From positions 124,001-188,000 of the forward strand of contig CBDCUQ010000004.1 of the NCBI GenBank assembly GCA_965222835.1: a stretch of DNA of 64,000 bases, read 5' to 3'. The DNA comes from CBDCUQ01 sp965222835 (lineage in GTDB: Bacteria > Pseudomonadota > Alphaproteobacteria > Rhizobiales > Hyphomicrobiaceae). The first letter of the stretch is position 1. The number at the start of each line of letters is the position of its first letter. A program made the translations under genes and the position numbers. Below the pieces are notes generated by a model. That model saw only the letters and a program-made list of their open reading frames with translations. It did not search any database and was not told where the DNA came from. Positions 25,591 to 34,830 of the stretch are shown here, piece by piece.

Positions 25591-28299
25591 TCAGATGTCC
25601 TCTGTGGTGCCGATGGCGGCTTGGGCGGCTGCCAGGCGGGAGATCGGCACGCGGAACGGTGAGCAGGAGACGTAGTTGAGGCCAGCGTCTGCGAAAAAGG
25701 TGACCGAAGCGGGGTCCCCCCCGTGCTCACCGCAGATTCCAATCTTGATGTCCGGTTTCACTTTGCGCGCGCGCTCGACACCGGTTCGGACGAGTTCGCC
25801 GACGCCGTCGATATCGATCGAGGCGAACGGGTCGTGTTCAAAGATACCGCGTCCGGCATAGTTTGTGAGCACCGGTGCGGCGTCGTCACGGCTCAAACCC
25901 AGGGCGGTTTGGGTGAGGTCATTCGTTCCGAAGGAGAGAAAGGCCGCGCCGTCATCGCCGGCCACGAGTTTGTCTGCTTTGAGGGCGGCGCGCGGAAGCT
26001 CGATCATGGTGCCGATGGAATAGGACAGCTTGGTCTTGGATTCGCGCTCGACGGTCGTTGCGGTTGCGCGGATGATGTCGGCGATGATGTCGAATTCGCG
26101 CCGGTAGGCGACAAGCGGAACCATGATCTCGGGTGTTGTCTTGACGATTCCGGCCTTTCCCAATGCGGCGATGGCTTCAAATACGGCGCGCGCCTGCATC
26201 TCCGTCACCTCCGGATACTGGATGCCCAGTCGGCAACCCCGGAAGCCCAACATGGGGTTGAATTCCGAAAGCTCGGCGATGCGGGATTTTAGCTTGGACA
26301 CCGGAATGTGAAGAGTGTCGGCGAGATTTTCGATTTCTTCGGCTTTGCGAGGAAGGAATTCGTGCAACGGCGGATCGAGCAATCGGATGGTAACCGGTAG
26401 CTCTCCCATAATCTTGAAGAGCTCGGTAAAGTCGCTGCGCTGCATCGGCAAGATCTTTGCGAGCGCTGTTCGCCGGCCTCTTTCGTCCTTGGCGCATATC
26501 ATTTCGCGCATGGCAAGGATGCGGTCGGTTTCGAAAAACATGTGCTCGGTGCGGCAGAGACCGATGCCTTCTGCGCCAAAATCTCTTGCCTGCTTGGCGT
26601 CGCGCGGCGTGTCGGCATTGGCACGCACACGAAGTTTGCGGCGTTCGTCGGCCCAGCCCATAAGCTCGGCGAAGTCGCCGGAAAGCTCGGGCTGGCGCAT
26701 GGGGACAAGGCCGCTTAACACCTTTCCTGAACCGCCGTCGATGGTGATGACGTCGCCTTTGCGGAAGGTGCGGTCGCCAACGCGCAATTTGCCGGCTGCT
26801 TCGTCGATGCGCAAGGCTCCGGCGCCTGCGACGCAGGGGACGCCCATGCCGCGGGCAACGACGGCTGCGTGACTGGTCATGCCGCCGCGTGATGTCAGGA
26901 TGCCGGCCGATGCGTGCATGCCATGAATGTCTTCCGGGCTCGTTTCCAAACGGACGAGGATGGCTGGGCGGCCCTGAGCCTTCAGGATTTCGGCTTCATC
27001 GGGGTCGAAGATGATTTCGCCGGACGCCGCACCCGGGGAGGCTGGCAGACCTTTGGCGATGATGTCCTTTTCGGCGCCAGGGTCGAGCGCGGGGTGTAAG
27101 AGGTGGTTGAGACCGTTTGAATCGACCGAGAGGAGTGCTTCTTCCCGGGAAATTGTTCCCTCGCGCTCGAGATCGACGGCGATTTTGATGGAGGCCTCTG
27201 CCGTGCGCTTACCGGCGCGCGTTTGCAGCATCCAGACCTTTCCATCCTCGATGGTGAACTCGATGTCTTGCATATCGCGATAGTGCCGTTCGAGGATATC
27301 GAAAATACGCTTTAGTTCCGCGAAAGCCTCGGGCATCAGCGTTTCGAGCGAGGCTTTCTTTTCGCCTGCGGCGTCACGTGCCGCTTCTGTCAGAGGCTGG
27401 GGCGTGCGTATGCCGGACACCACGTCCTCACCTTGCGCATTGGGTAGGAATTCGCCGTACAGCTCATTGGCACCGGTCGAGGGGTTGCGGGTAAAGGCGA
27501 CACCTGTCGCGGAGGAGGCGCCGCGGTTGCCAAACACCATCGCTTGGACGCTGACGGCGGTGCCCCAATCATCCGGGATGCTATGCAGCTGACGGTAGGT
27601 GATGGCGCGCGCGTTCTGCCAGGAGCCGAATACGGCGGCGATGGCACCCCACAGCTGCTCGTTTGTATCCTCAGGGAACGGCTTTCCCAGCTCGGCTTCG
27701 ATGGTCTCCTTGTAGTCTGCGATGATCTCTTTCCAGTCGTCTGCGCTGAGATCGGTATCAAAACCCAGCCCCTTGAGGTTTTTGAAGTTGTCGAGCAATT
27801 CCTCGAAGATCGAATGATCGATGCCAAGTACGACGTCTGCGTACATCTGGATGAAGCGGCGGTAGCTGTCGTAGGCGAAGCGCTCGTCGCTCGTGCGGGC
27901 GGCAAGTCCGGCAACCGTTTGTGCATTGAGACCGAGATTGAGGATCGTATCCATCATGCCGGGCATAGATGCACGCGAGCCTGACCGGACAGAGACAAGT
28001 AGAGGATTCTTGGTATCGCCGAAACTGGCACCGACGGCTTTTCCAATTTGTGCGAGTGCCCCGTCGACCTCGCCCTTTAGCTGCTCGGGAAGCTTGCGGC
28101 CGTTCTGATAGTACGCTGTGCAGACGTCGGTGGTGATGGTGAAGCCGGGTGGGACCGGCAGGCCAAGGTTGGACATTTCGGCGAGATTGGCACCTTTGCC
28201 GCCGAGCAAGTTTTTCATGGCGGCGCCACCGTCGACCTTTCCGGTGCCGAAGAGGTAGACCTGCTTGGATTTGCTCGTCGTGGTTCTGGCCTTCGCCAT
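25591..28299 (-). CDS. ppdK: Pyruvate, phosphate dikinase
   Basis: Interconverts pyruvate, ATP and phosphate with phosphoenolpyruvate, AMP and diphosphate, linking glycolysis and gluconeogenesis. Length 902 is typical. The N-terminal nucleotide-binding domain (YLFGTGKVDG...LLGGKGANLAEM) is followed by the swivelling domain with the phosphohistidine in GGMTSHAAVVARGMG, and the C-terminal PEP barrel with GLCRTEHMFF and the catalytic Cys region ICGEHGGDPASV. ATG 28299 is chosen over an upstream frame from 28458, whose extra residues do not resemble the family. It is divergent from the M20 peptidase gene, 176 bases away, where both promoters should lie. Confidence 0.97.
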   Translation of the reverse strand: MAKARTTTSKSKQVYLFGTGKVDGGAAMKNLLGGKGANLAEMSNLGLPVPPGFTITTDVCTAYYQNGRKLPEQLKGEVDGALAQIGKAVGASFGDTKNPLLVSVRSGSRASMPGMMDTILNLGLNAQTVAGLAARTSDERFAYDSYRRFIQMYADVVLGIDHSIFEELLDNFKNLKGLGFDTDLSADDWKEIIADYKETIEAELGKPFPEDTNEQLWGAIAAVFGSWQNARAITYRQLHSIPDDWGTAVSVQAMVFGNRGASSATGVAFTRNPSTGANELYGEFLPNAQGEDVVSGIRTPQPLTEAARDAAGEKKASLETLMPEAFAELKRIFDILERHYRDMQDIEFTIEDGKVWMLQTRAGKRTAEASIKIAVDLEREGTISREEALLSVDSNGLNHLLHPALDPGAEKDIIAKGLPASPGAASGEIIFDPDEAEILKAQGRPAILVRLETSPEDIHGMHASAGILTSRGGMTSHAAVVARGMGVPCVAGAGALRIDEAAGKLRVGDRTFRKGDVITIDGGSGKVLSGLVPMRQPELSGDFAELMGWADERRKLRVRANADTPRDAKQARDFGAEGIGLCRTEHMFFETDRILAMREMICAKDERGRRTALAKILPMQRSDFTELFKIMGELPVTIRLLDPPLHEFLPRKAEEIENLADTLHIPVSKLKSRIAELSEFNPMLGFRGCRLGIQYPEVTEMQARAVFEAIAALGKAGIVKTTPEIMVPLVAYRREFDIIADIIRATATTVERESKTKLSYSIGTMIELPRAALKADKLVAGDDGAAFLSFGTNDLTQTALGLSRDDAAPVLTNYAGRGIFEHDPFASIDIDGVGELVRTGVERARKVKPDIKIGICGEHGGDPASVTFFADAGLNYVSCSPFRVPISRLAAAQAAIGTTEDI

Positions 28300-28475
28300 A
28301 CTGCTCTGCCCCGCTTCAGTGACCCCGTGTGCGAGGTGGCATAGCAGTCTCACGCATCTCTTAAAAGCTTTCGGTGGTGAAAGGGCTGCGGAATCCCGTT
28401 TCCCCGTCTTAACCTTTGACGGCGGCCCTCCGATCCCGCATATCCGGCATCCAGCCATAGACTTTGGATGCTGCC

Positions 28476-29870
28476 ATGAGAGATGCCCTTCCCCACGTGC
28501 TCAAGCGTCTGGACAAGACGGTCGATGACGGGCTGGAGCGCCTCTTCGATCTGTTGCGTATCCCGAGCGTGTCGACGGATCCGGCTTACGCTGGCGATTG
28601 CAAAGAGGCCGCTGACTGGTGTGCGGCGACTTTGCGCGACATTGGGTTTGATGCGAGCGTGCGTAAAACGATGGGGCATCCGATGGTCGTCGGCCACGAT
28701 CGCAAGACCGTGAAGAAAGGGACACCGCATGTCCTTTTCTATGGCCACTACGATGTGCAGCCGCCCGATCCGTTGGAGCTTTGGAAGAAGCCGCCGTTCG
28801 AACCTGCCATCGTCAACGACAAAGCCAACGGCAAGGTCATTGTTGCGCGGGGAGCCGAGGACAATAAGGGGCAGTTGATGACCTTTTTCGAAGCGGCGCG
28901 CGCGTGGATGGAGGTTGCCGGCGGGCTGCCCATCGCCGTGTCCGTGATGCTCGAGGGCGAAGAAGAGTGCGGCTCGCCGTCTCTGCCGGGTTTTCTTAAG
29001 AAAAGTGGCAAGGAGCTTAAGGCCGACGTCGTGTTGGTTTGCGATACCGGGCAATGGGACAAGACGACGCCGGCCATCACCACCATGTTACGCGGGCTCG
29101 CGGGTGTGGAGATCGTACTGAGGGGCCCCTCGCGCGATCTGCACTCGGGGATTTATGGTGGTCCTGCACTTAATCCAATCCGTGCGCTCGCGCGCATCGT
29201 GGCGGATATGCACGATGATGCGGGGCGGATTGCACTTCCCGGGTTTTACGACGGCATCGAGGAGCCTTCACCCGCGCAGTTGAAGCAATGGAAGAAGCTG
29301 GGTCTAAGGGCCGGCGCGTTCTTGAACTCTGTCGGTCTCAGTGTTCCGGCCGGTGAAAAGGGCCGCTCGCTCATCGAGCAGCTTTGGTCGCGCCCGACAT
29401 TGGAGTTCAATGGGATTACGGGTGGGTATCAGGGTGTCGGCTTCAAGACTGTGATTCCCTCCCAGGCCTCAGTCAAGATCACCTGCCGGCTCGTGCCCGG
29501 ACAAGACCCGGATGCTGTCATTAAGAAGATCAAAGCGTTTGTGCGCAAACGCGTGCCGAAGGACTGCCAGGTCGAATTTCTGGGGAACCATGGCAGCGGC
29601 GCTATCGGGTTTGATACCGAAGCGCCGGCTATGAAGGCGGCGGCGCGCGCCCTGGAGGAGGAGTGGGGCAAGCCCACTGTTCTCATGGGGTGCGGGGCCT
29701 CCATTCCCATCGTTTCTTCGTTCCGCGATGTTCTGGGTATGGATAGCCTTTTGGTTGGCTTCGGTCTTGATGACGACCGCATTCATTCGCCGAACGAGAA
29801 ATACAATCTTTCGAGCTTCAAAAAGGGTGCGCGTAGCTGGGCGCGTATTCTGGCCGCTCTTGCCCCGTAA
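28476..29870 (+). CDS. M20-family metallopeptidase (dipeptidase)
   Basis: Zinc-dependent cytoplasmic exopeptidase of 464 residues, nearest to the CNDP2/DapE-like dipeptidases. The metal-binding motifs are FYGHYDVQPPDPLELW, RGAEDNKGQLM, the catalytic glutamates in LEGEEECGSPSL, and the lid-domain histidine in DLHSGIYGG. A final metal ligand is expected near the C-terminus (IHSPNEKYN). An in-frame TTG 12 bases upstream could add four residues. The gene is divergent from ppdK and is followed after 117 bases by RNase T2. Natural substrates are likely small peptides. Confidence 0.92.
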   Translation: MRDALPHVLKRLDKTVDDGLERLFDLLRIPSVSTDPAYAGDCKEAADWCAATLRDIGFDASVRKTMGHPMVVGHDRKTVKKGTPHVLFYGHYDVQPPDPLELWKKPPFEPAIVNDKANGKVIVARGAEDNKGQLMTFFEAARAWMEVAGGLPIAVSVMLEGEEECGSPSLPGFLKKSGKELKADVVLVCDTGQWDKTTPAITTMLRGLAGVEIVLRGPSRDLHSGIYGGPALNPIRALARIVADMHDDAGRIALPGFYDGIEEPSPAQLKQWKKLGLRAGAFLNSVGLSVPAGEKGRSLIEQLWSRPTLEFNGITGGYQGVGFKTVIPSQASVKITCRLVPGQDPDAVIKKIKAFVRKRVPKDCQVEFLGNHGSGAIGFDTEAPAMKAAARALEEEWGKPTVLMGCGASIPIVSSFRDVLGMDSLLVGFGLDDDRIHSPNEKYNLSSFKKGARSWARILAALAP

Positions 29871-29987
29871 TCCACTGGCTCGCCGGTGTTCGGAAGTATG
29901 GGCAGGGGCACGGCGTTGCACTTTCGCCGACGGCCGTTATCAAATGGGGCATCGGTGCTCGTGTTTCTCAAGGGGGACTAAGTTCAT

Positions 29988-30764
29988 ATGATCGGGCGGA
30001 TCACGGCTGTCATTGTCGCCGTTTTCGTTGCGGCACAGCTCTCACCTTTGGTGCTCGATGCGGTCGCGCGCAGCAATACGCCTGGCGATTTTGATTACTA
30101 CACGTTGGTTCTGTCGTGGAGCCCAACGCATTGCTCCGAGCCTGAGGCTCGGAATGACCATTTGCAATGTCGGCGTCGTGACGGACGGCGGTACGCATTT
30201 GTCCTGCATGGTCTCTGGCCGCAATACGAACGCGGCTATCCAGAGCGATGCCGGACGCGCAAGCGGCCTTATGTGCCGCGCCCGGTGATTGACAATATGC
30301 TCGATATCATGCCCAGCCGACGGCTTGTCATTCACGAATACCGGAAGCACGGCACCTGCTCGGGCCTCAAGCCCGCGGCGTACTATGAAAAAGCGCGCAA
30401 GTTCTTTCGGAGCATCACGATACCGAAACGCTACATCAATCCTTTTGAGTCGCAATTTGTGAGCCGCGGCGATCTCGTAGCTGATTTTCTCGATGTGAAT
30501 CCGGCGCTCGATCGGGACATGATGGCGGTGTCGTGCCGTGGTTCGGGGAACCGGCTGAGGGAGATCCGCTTCTGCTTTGCGAAAGACGGTGCACCACGTG
30601 CATGCGGTCCGAACGAGAACCAGCGGTCGCTCTGCCGCGCTCTTCGGTTGTTCGTTCCGCCGGTTCGATCTACGGCTCGGGGCGTGGATAGCCCCGCACA
30701 ACGGCAGAAAGCTGCGCCTCGCTCACCACTTTCAGGGCCGAGGGTCATTCCGAGTCCCCGATAG
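29988..30764 (+). CDS. Ribonuclease T2 family protein
   Basis: Secreted or periplasmic RNase of 258 residues, with a signal sequence (MIGRITAVIVAVFVAAQLSP...). Both conserved active-site segments are present: FVLHGLWPQ (first catalytic His) and HEYRKHGTCSG (second His with Glu and Lys). Several cysteines likely form disulfides. T2 RNases cleave single-stranded RNA through 2',3'-cyclic phosphate intermediates and are best known in eukaryotes, with E. coli RNase I among the few well-studied bacterial examples. The tail after about residue 215 is Arg/Ser/Pro-rich and probably disordered. No immunity or partner gene is evident. Confidence 0.9.
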   Translation: MIGRITAVIVAVFVAAQLSPLVLDAVARSNTPGDFDYYTLVLSWSPTHCSEPEARNDHLQCRRRDGRRYAFVLHGLWPQYERGYPERCRTRKRPYVPRPVIDNMLDIMPSRRLVIHEYRKHGTCSGLKPAAYYEKARKFFRSITIPKRYINPFESQFVSRGDLVADFLDVNPALDRDMMAVSCRGSGNRLREIRFCFAKDGAPRACGPNENQRSLCRALRLFVPPVRSTARGVDSPAQRQKAAPRSPLSGPRVIPSPR

Positions 30765-30977
30765 GTTTGCGTCTCTGCCCTGTGGATAACTTCGCCGATT
30801 TGCGTCTGCAGCCCCGGCAGGAGTTGCGGCGTAAGGCGCTACTTCAGACACTTCCAGAACGATTCTCGTGGTGCGTCCGGGGGCTGTTGCGCGTGCGCAA
30901 AGAAGGGGACGCTCATTTCGAGCACAACACATCGCGATCGGGACAGGTATGGCGCCGTCCACGCCGGGGCAGCTGAT

Positions 30978-31439
30978 GTGCAAACGGTGCCGTCTGTGTC
31001 TCGGCATCGTGGCCGCTTTGGGCGGGCAACGGACGCTCTATTCTGGGGCTGTTCCGGCTTCGTCGCCGGGGCTGTGTTTTGGCATCTCGTTGGCTTCTGG
31101 GGCTTTTTGAGCGCGGTTGTGTTTGAGGCACCCCAGCCTGTTGCGGCGGTCGAGCGTTCAAACATCACAACCGGGTCCATCCCGGATTCGACGGCCGACC
31201 GGCTTGCTCGGCTCACCAGGCCCGACCGGCCTCAGCCAAATTGCTCGATGGCGAGCCTCCAGCCGCGCGGGATGGAGACGCTTTCTCGCCCGTGTACGGC
31301 GTATCCCGCGCGTTTGCGGTATGTGGGCAGCAAGGGCAAGAGCCGTCGCGCGACGGGGCCCACCGGGAGGGAAACGTCTTCGCTGCAGGCGATTGGTGCG
31401 CGTCTCAACCGGGCCTCACAAAAGGCGGAAACGTACTAA
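30978..31439 (+). CDS. Hypothetical membrane protein
   Basis: Frame of 153 residues with a GTG start and one long hydrophobic stretch (LFWGCSGFVAGAVFWHLVGFWGFLSAVVF, residues 21-49), either one or two membrane helices. A Ser/Arg-rich soluble tail follows. No family is recognised. The membrane segment is well formed and argues for a real gene, but the start is not supported by a good ribosome site. The preceding 213 bases after the RNase T2 gene hold no clear gene. Confidence 0.45.
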   Translation: MQTVPSVSRHRGRFGRATDALFWGCSGFVAGAVFWHLVGFWGFLSAVVFEAPQPVAAVERSNITTGSIPDSTADRLARLTRPDRPQPNCSMASLQPRGMETLSRPCTAYPARLRYVGSKGKSRRATGPTGRETSSLQAIGARLNRASQKAETY

Positions 31440-31608
31440 ATAAACGCTCTTGGGCTGTGTTCGGTTTCCAGGTGTTTGCAGTGCGGCGTGCCATTCCGGC
31501 CACGGCTGGTATGACGAGGGTTGTCAGATTCTTGCCCTGATGTTTCCATAGTTGGCGCCAGGGATCTCAGTTCGAAACGTAATCAGATGATGTGAGGTAT
31601 TCGCGGGC

Positions 31609-31992
31609 ATGCAGCTTGCCACCGGACAGTGCTGGACTTACAGAGCGCCTGAAGGCTTCGAAATGTCGCGTATTGTGATTGGCGCCATTGCAAAGTTCGA
31701 AGGCGGGCAGGACATCATTTGCTGCGCTGTCAGTGAAGCCCCGCGCCGCAATCAGGACGGCACCACGGAACGGGTGACAATTCCGTTCCTGCCGATGAGC
31801 GAGGCTGCGTTCCGGGCGAGTGTCATTTCCTTGGAAGGCGAAAGTGCGCTTCCTGCCGATTTTGCCCAGAAGCTCGAGGAATGGAGCCGCGACCCCAAGG
31901 GCATGACGGCCTTTACTGTTCCCTTTGAGGGCTTTGTCGACAAGCTTATTGCCAAACAGATGGAGCAAATCGCCGGGATTGCGGCGGCCTGA
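31609..31992 (+). CDS. Conserved hypothetical cytoplasmic protein
   Basis: Protein of 127 residues without signal peptide or membrane segment, mixed alpha/beta with an acidic and aromatic pattern (CWTYRAPEGFEMSRIVIGAIAKFEGG; VTIPFLPMSEAAFRASVISLEGE). GAGG lies 11 bases before the ATG. I recall similar short proteins in Rhizobiales genomes but cannot name a family. It precedes mutL by 81 bases on the same strand and could share its transcript. The normal amino acid composition supports a real gene. Confidence 0.7.
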   Translation: MQLATGQCWTYRAPEGFEMSRIVIGAIAKFEGGQDIICCAVSEAPRRNQDGTTERVTIPFLPMSEAAFRASVISLEGESALPADFAQKLEEWSRDPKGMTAFTVPFEGFVDKLIAKQMEQIAGIAAA

Positions 31993-32073
31993 TTGGGGCT
32001 TGGCACGGGGATTCGCTGAGGGTTCCCACGTCCTGCGCTTCATTTCCCCCGGCCTTGTCTCTAGATTTCGGTC

Positions 32074-33888
32074 ATGCCGATTCGACAATTGCCACCGGAG
32101 ACCGTGAACCGCATCGCCGCGGGCGAGGTGATCGAGCGTCCCGCCAGCGTTGTGAAGGAGCTTGTCGAGAACGCGATCGACGCGGGTGCACGTACCATCG
32201 AGGTGGTGACGGCGGGTGGCGGTCTTAGCCTCATTCGTGTGACGGACGACGGCTGCGGCATGAGCCCGGAGGATCTTCAGCTCGCCGTCGAGCGTCATGC
32301 GACGTCGAAGCTTCCGGATGACGATCTCAACGAAATTCGCACACTGGGGTTTCGCGGCGAAGCCTTGCCCTCAATCGGATCAGTTGCCCATTTGGCGATT
32401 TCCTCTCGCCGGCATGATCGGAGCGAGGCCTTCGAGTTGGTTATCGACCGCGGCGCAAAGAGCAGCCTCAAACCTGCCGCGCTCAATGCCGGCACACGGG
32501 TCGAGGTGCGGGAGCTTTTTTCGGCGACGCCAGCGCGCCTGAAATTCCTCAAATCCGAGCGGGCCGAAAACATGGCCACATCCGAAGTGGTGAAGCGTCT
32601 CGCCATGGCGCATCCGGAGGTGGGGATCACGGTCACGACCGGAGAACGGGTCGGCTTGTGCTTTCCGCGGGCTGAAACGGGAAGCGCCGGGCTTCTCTCC
32701 AGACTCGGGCGCATTATGGGTCGCGAATTCATGGCGGACGCGCTCGAGATTGCCGGCGAGCGCGACGGCGTGAGGCTCATTGGTTTTGCGGGTTTGCCAA
32801 CACTGCACCGGCCCGACCCGGCGCAGCAGTTCTTGTTTGTCAATGGGCGGCCGGTGAAGGACAGGCTGCTCGCCGGTGCCGTGCGTGCTGCCTATGGCGA
32901 TCTTATTCCACGCGGGCGCTATCCGCTTTTGGCTCTCTTCATATCGCTTGAGCCAACGGATGTGGACGTCAACGTGCATCCGGCCAAAGCGGAGGTGCGT
33001 TTTCGCGATGCGGGGCGTGTGCGGAGCCTTATTATTGGTGCGGTTCGACATGCCCTGGAGGCCGCGGGACATCGGGCTAGTGCGCAGGGCGGGGCGCTGA
33101 CACTCGATGCGTTGGCGCAGTCTTCTGCCCAAGCCGGTTCGTCCGGCGCACCGGGCCTGGGGGCTGGCGGGGCAACCTATGCTACCGGTCGGGGCGGACC
33201 GTTGCCGCCAGGGCTCGCGGATGCCATGCAAGCGCCATTTGAGGCCTTGGATGCCACGAGTGCAGACTCGCGGGCCCACACCTCACCCGTTCCGGATGAC
33301 GTGCTCGACCGGCCACTGGGCGCGGCGCGGGCGCAGGTGCATGAAACCTATATCGTGGCTCAGACGCGGACATCGGTGGTTATTGTCGATCAGCATGCGG
33401 CGCATGAGCGTCTGGTCTATGAGCGCATGAAAAAGATGCTGTCGAATGGCGGGGTCACGCGTCAGGGTTTGCTGATCCCGGCGATTATCGAGCTGGGAGA
33501 GGACGAAGCAGCGATCCTGTCGGATCGGGCCGAGGAGCTTGCTGAGCTGGGGCTTGTGGTGGAGCCGTTTGGTGTTGGCGCGGTTGCCGTGCGTGAGGTG
33601 CCGGCGCTTCTGGGGGACAGCGATGTCGAGGGTCTGGTGCGTGATCTGGCGGCGGAGATTCGCAACGAAGGGCAAGGGTTTGCCTTGAAGGACAAGCTCG
33701 ATGCTGTTTGCTCGCGTATGGCCTGTCATGGCAGCGTTCGCGCCGGGCGGCGGCTATCGCCCGAGGAAATGAACGCGCTTTTGCGCGACATGGAGGCCAC
33801 CCCCTATTCCGGTCAATGCAATCACGGGCGGCCGACCTACGTGGAGCTCAAGCTTACCGATATCGAACGGTTGTTCGGACGACGGTAA
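32074..33888 (+). CDS. mutL: DNA mismatch repair protein MutL
   Basis: Coordinates mismatch repair after MutS binding. The N-terminal GHKL ATPase domain has ENAIDAGA, DDGCGM, RHATSK and GFRGEALPSIGSV. A Gly/Ala/Pro-rich linker (about residues 335-415) joins the C-terminal dimerisation domain. The endonuclease motif DQHA-x2-E-x4-E is intact at about residues 439-450, so this MutL should nick DNA itself, as in bacteria lacking MutH and Dam-directed repair. The C-terminal CNHGRP motif, part of the same metal site, is also there. Length 604 is usual for the class. The stop lies 12 bases from the convergent tfoX-like gene. Confidence 0.97.
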   Translation: MPIRQLPPETVNRIAAGEVIERPASVVKELVENAIDAGARTIEVVTAGGGLSLIRVTDDGCGMSPEDLQLAVERHATSKLPDDDLNEIRTLGFRGEALPSIGSVAHLAISSRRHDRSEAFELVIDRGAKSSLKPAALNAGTRVEVRELFSATPARLKFLKSERAENMATSEVVKRLAMAHPEVGITVTTGERVGLCFPRAETGSAGLLSRLGRIMGREFMADALEIAGERDGVRLIGFAGLPTLHRPDPAQQFLFVNGRPVKDRLLAGAVRAAYGDLIPRGRYPLLALFISLEPTDVDVNVHPAKAEVRFRDAGRVRSLIIGAVRHALEAAGHRASAQGGALTLDALAQSSAQAGSSGAPGLGAGGATYATGRGGPLPPGLADAMQAPFEALDATSADSRAHTSPVPDDVLDRPLGAARAQVHETYIVAQTRTSVVIVDQHAAHERLVYERMKKMLSNGGVTRQGLLIPAIIELGEDEAAILSDRAEELAELGLVVEPFGVGAVAVREVPALLGDSDVEGLVRDLAAEIRNEGQGFALKDKLDAVCSRMACHGSVRAGRRLSPEEMNALLRDMEATPYSGQCNHGRPTYVELKLTDIERLFGRR

Positions 33889-33900
33889 AGTCGCTCGGGT

Positions 33901-34347
33901 CTATCGCTTTTTTGTACGATTGTTGCGCTGTGCCGGGGTCCTGGCGCGTGGCTTTGTTTCCTTCCTTGGTTTTTCTGCGCGTGCGGATACGCGCTTCTTC
34001 GGCTTTTTCTTTGCTGCCGCGTCTTTTTTGGCCACCGCGATGGCGCGTTGGGCCCAATCGCGTATGTCATCGGGTTCATCGAGCAAGCGTTCGGGGACCC
34101 GATAATAGTTTGGAAGCCGTGATGGTCCGTCCTTGGTCACGAACGTGAAGGGGCCCATATTTTCGGCTTCGTAAGCAGCGCGGCTTGCATCGTCTGTTTT
34201 GAAATAGAGCGTTTCGGTATCGATGATGGCGAAGAAGACGCCGTCGCAATAGATGCCTGCGCCGCCGAACATGCGTTTCACGACAATCTGCCCGAGTGGG
34301 GCCAGGAGATCCTTGAGGTGGGCGACGTAGCCTGGTTCGACCGTCAT
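33901..34347 (-). CDS. TfoX N-terminal domain protein
   Basis: Protein of 148 residues whose first 100 match the TfoX/Sxy N-terminal domain (KRMFGGAGIYCDGVFFAIID...LYFKTDD). The rest is a Lys/Arg/Ala-rich tail (KKDAAAKKKPKKRVSARAEK) that may bind nucleic acid. TfoX proteins regulate competence genes in gammaproteobacteria; in alphaproteobacteria the stand-alone N-domain has no known function. ATG 34347 is preferred, with GAGGA 8 bases upstream; an upstream in-frame start at 34401 has less support. It converges on mutL. Confidence 0.87.
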   Translation of the reverse strand: MTVEPGYVAHLKDLLAPLGQIVVKRMFGGAGIYCDGVFFAIIDTETLYFKTDDASRAAYEAENMGPFTFVTKDGPSRLPNYYRVPERLLDEPDDIRDWAQRAIAVAKKDAAAKKKPKKRVSARAEKPRKETKPRARTPAQRNNRTKKR

Positions 34348-34513
34348 CGGACAATCCTCGCGAAAAAACCGGGATGCATGCCCCGAATCTTTGCGCCGCA
34401 CAAGAACACGCTGAGGATAACTCAGTGTTCAATTGTGGATAGAGGCCTTTTTCCCACAGGCAAATTTTTCAGGAGGGCTACTATTGGGTGGCGTATAGCT
34501 GATGGAGAGCGCC

Positions 34514-34819
34514 ATGTTGCGCCATGATTATTCACATTATGTTTCACCACCGCACTACGACCGGTCGCCGAGGGCGCCGGATGTGGAACCCGATTCCGTC
34601 GAGGCCGTGCAACTTTTGCGCCTCGCCGGGGCCGTTCTCGACAAGTCGCCTGAGGATCTGATGGCCATTGCTGAAAGCAACCCGCTTCTCATCCTAGATT
34701 GGCTGGAAGCTTTTCGTATGCGGAAGCAAATGGCTGACGTGGAAGCGCGTTACTGGTCGGCGGCGATGGCCGCCCTGTCGACCGCCGTGCCCGAGACGAT
34801 GCGGAAGGCCGCCGAGTAG
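34514..34819 (+). CDS. Conserved hypothetical small protein
   Basis: Protein of 101 residues with a polar N-terminus rich in His, Tyr and Pro and a helical C-terminal half (VQLLRLAGAVLDKSPEDLMAIAES...LDWLEAFRMRKQMADVEARYWSAA). No signal peptide or metal motif is seen. GGAGAG lies 6 bases before ATG 34514; an ATG four codons upstream at 34502 has a poorer site. It is isolated between the tfoX-like gene (divergent) and the convergent FAD monooxygenase. No family is recognised. Confidence 0.65.
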   Translation: MLRHDYSHYVSPPHYDRSPRAPDVEPDSVEAVQLLRLAGAVLDKSPEDLMAIAESNPLLILDWLEAFRMRKQMADVEARYWSAAMAALSTAVPETMRKAAE

Positions 34820-34830
34820 AGTCCGGCGTG

